64,000 nt of DNA from an uncultured Porphyromonadaceae bacterium (GTDB lineage Bacteria > Bacteroidota > Bacteroidia > Bacteroidales > Muribaculaceae): the NCBI GenBank assembly GCA_902493335.1, contig CABUPJ010000005.1:1-64000 (forward strand), written 5' to 3'. The number at the start of each line of letters is the position of its first letter. Positions within the stretch are counted from its first letter, which is position 1. Of this stretch, positions 63,292 to 64,000 are shown in pieces. The position numbers and the translations under genes were made by a program. Under the pieces are notes generated by a model, which saw nothing but the letters and a program-made list of their open reading frames with translations, had not been told where the DNA came from and did not search any database.

Positions 63292-64000
63292 TCAGTTTTC
63301 GCTCTTCGGTGTCGCTTTCTTGCCTCCCCGGCGGTGGTAGTAGCGGCGTCGGGGCTTGCGGGCTGTTTCTTTGCCGGTTTCCTTGGCTGTTTCGCTGTCG
63401 GCAGTCGTTGTCTTTGCCTCAACGGGTTTCGTTTCAGCGGGTTTTGCGCTTTTCTCATGACGCGGACGGTCTTTGCGGCCCTTCTGTCCGCGGCCTTTGC
63501 CATTTTTGGGGCTGCCGCCGGAATGTCCGCTGCCGCGACGCCCCGGAGCATATTCGGGCGCCTCGCCGAGTTCGGCGGGCATCGGTTCTTTTCTAACCTC
63601 GTAGCCGAGAAAACGCTCTATGTAATTGAACTTGCGCTGGGCCTCGACACTGACAAATGTCACGGCTTTTCCGTCTGTGTTGGCGCGGGCAGTGCGGCCT
63701 ATGCGGTGTACATAGTCCTCGGCCTCGCGGGGAACGTCGTAATTGACCACCATCGTGATGTCGTCGACATCGATGCCGCGGGCGAGGATGTCGGTGGCGA
63801 TGATGATGTCGATGCGTCCGGCGCGGAAAGCGCGCATCACCTCTTCGCGTGCGGTCTGGTCGAGGTCAGAGTGCATTTCGCCGGTCTTCCAGTTTGATTT
63901 TCTCAGTTCACGCGACAGTTCTTTGACTTTCAGCTTTGACGAGGCGAAGACAATGACGCGTTTGTTGTATCCTGACTTGAAGAGATGTTTGAGCATGCCG
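63292..64000 (-). CDS. RhlE-type DEAD-box RNA helicase, C-terminal part
   Basis: The gene runs off the right edge; the part seen covers the second RecA-like domain and tail. Motifs include VIVFASSK (Ia-like region of domain 2), ATDILARGIDVDDI (motif V) and HRIGRTARAN (motif VI). The tail (about 100 residues) is basic and low in complexity (GKGRGQKGRKDRPR, KPRRRYYHRRGGKK), typical of Bacteroidetes cold-adapted RhlE/DeaD helicases that bind RNA through it. The N-terminal domain with the DEAD motif is outside the window. Confidence 0.88.
   Translation of the reverse strand, partial: GMLKHLFKSGYNKRVIVFASSKLKVKELSRELRKSNWKTGEMHSDLDQTAREEVMRAFRAGRIDIIIATDILARGIDVDDITMVVNYDVPREAEDYVHRIGRTARANTDGKAVTFVSVEAQRKFNYIERFLGYEVRKEPMPAELGEAPEYAPGRRGSGHSGGSPKNGKGRGQKGRKDRPRHEKSAKPAETKPVEAKTTTADSETAKETGKETARKPRRRYYHRRGGKKATPKSEN

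Noticed and set aside
1..64000. tRNA or rRNA genes and CRISPR arrays
   Set aside because: No cloverleaf ends, rRNA segments or regularly spaced repeats were seen; the only tandem repeat is the 14-bp triplet at 51301.

Overview
The window looks like chromosomal DNA of a Bacteroidales gut bacterium, most likely in or near Muribaculaceae. The grounds are a SusC/SusD polysaccharide utilisation locus (PUL), Bacteroidetes-type promoters (a -7 box TAnnTTTG with TTG or TTTG about 19-22 nt upstream), no clear Shine-Dalgarno sequences, many SPII lipoproteins, Y_Y_Y/LuxR sensors, and secreted proteins ending in a T9SS-like GIYI...K..V tail. The genus call is inference. Core genes use GC-rich third positions (gcc, ctc, gac); two inserted cassettes are visibly more AT-rich.

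Layout. 1-1900: a gene end at the left edge, uracil phosphoribosyltransferase and a DUF4886 protein. 1.9-17.8 kb: a PUL with a membrane-spanning SusR-like regulator, SusC, SusD, a GH43-like protein, a GH144-type lipoprotein and two GH3 beta-glucosidases; the set best fits a beta-glucan, possibly beta-1,2-glucan. 17.8-22 kb: an MFS exporter, an intergenic region with two candidate non-coding transcripts, a Sel1-repeat lipoprotein and a DUF1573 protein. 22-26.9 kb: a glycogen/alpha-glucan operon (debranching enzyme, glycosyltransferase, GH57). 26.9-30.5 kb: an accessory cassette (Ser/Thr kinase and ATPase) next to a DEAD-box helicase. 31.8-46.7 kb: housekeeping genes (thioredoxin, malate dehydrogenase, peptide transporter, SufE, MetRS, asparaginase) and a glycerophosphodiesterase gene broken by an in-frame TAG. 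46.7-49.6 kb: a second accessory cassette (two ATPases). 49.6-64 kb: an unknown membrane protein, riboflavin synthase, TcdA, MATE, a PCMD-like secreted protein, MazG, DeoC, a MITE-like element, GYF_2/CD225 and DUF2752 proteins, a Na/Pi cotransporter, a response regulator, a hydrolase-like protein and an RhlE-type helicase cut by the window end.

The most interesting signal is shared by the two accessory cassettes. Each contains P-loop ATPase genes, each sits directly at the 3' end of a host gene, and each has a second copy of that 3' end at its far side: 74 bp with one mismatch at 47/49 kb, and 103 bp ungapped at about 83% at 27/30 kb. At the second site a decayed ATPase unit lies outside the duplicate, which suggests repeated insertion at one place. 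Neither cassette carries a recognisable recombinase or transposase. Both ATPase promoters carry a large palindrome. I read this as a family of mobile or exchangeable ATPase cassettes that target gene 3' ends. The duplications are visible in the sequence; the mobility is inference.
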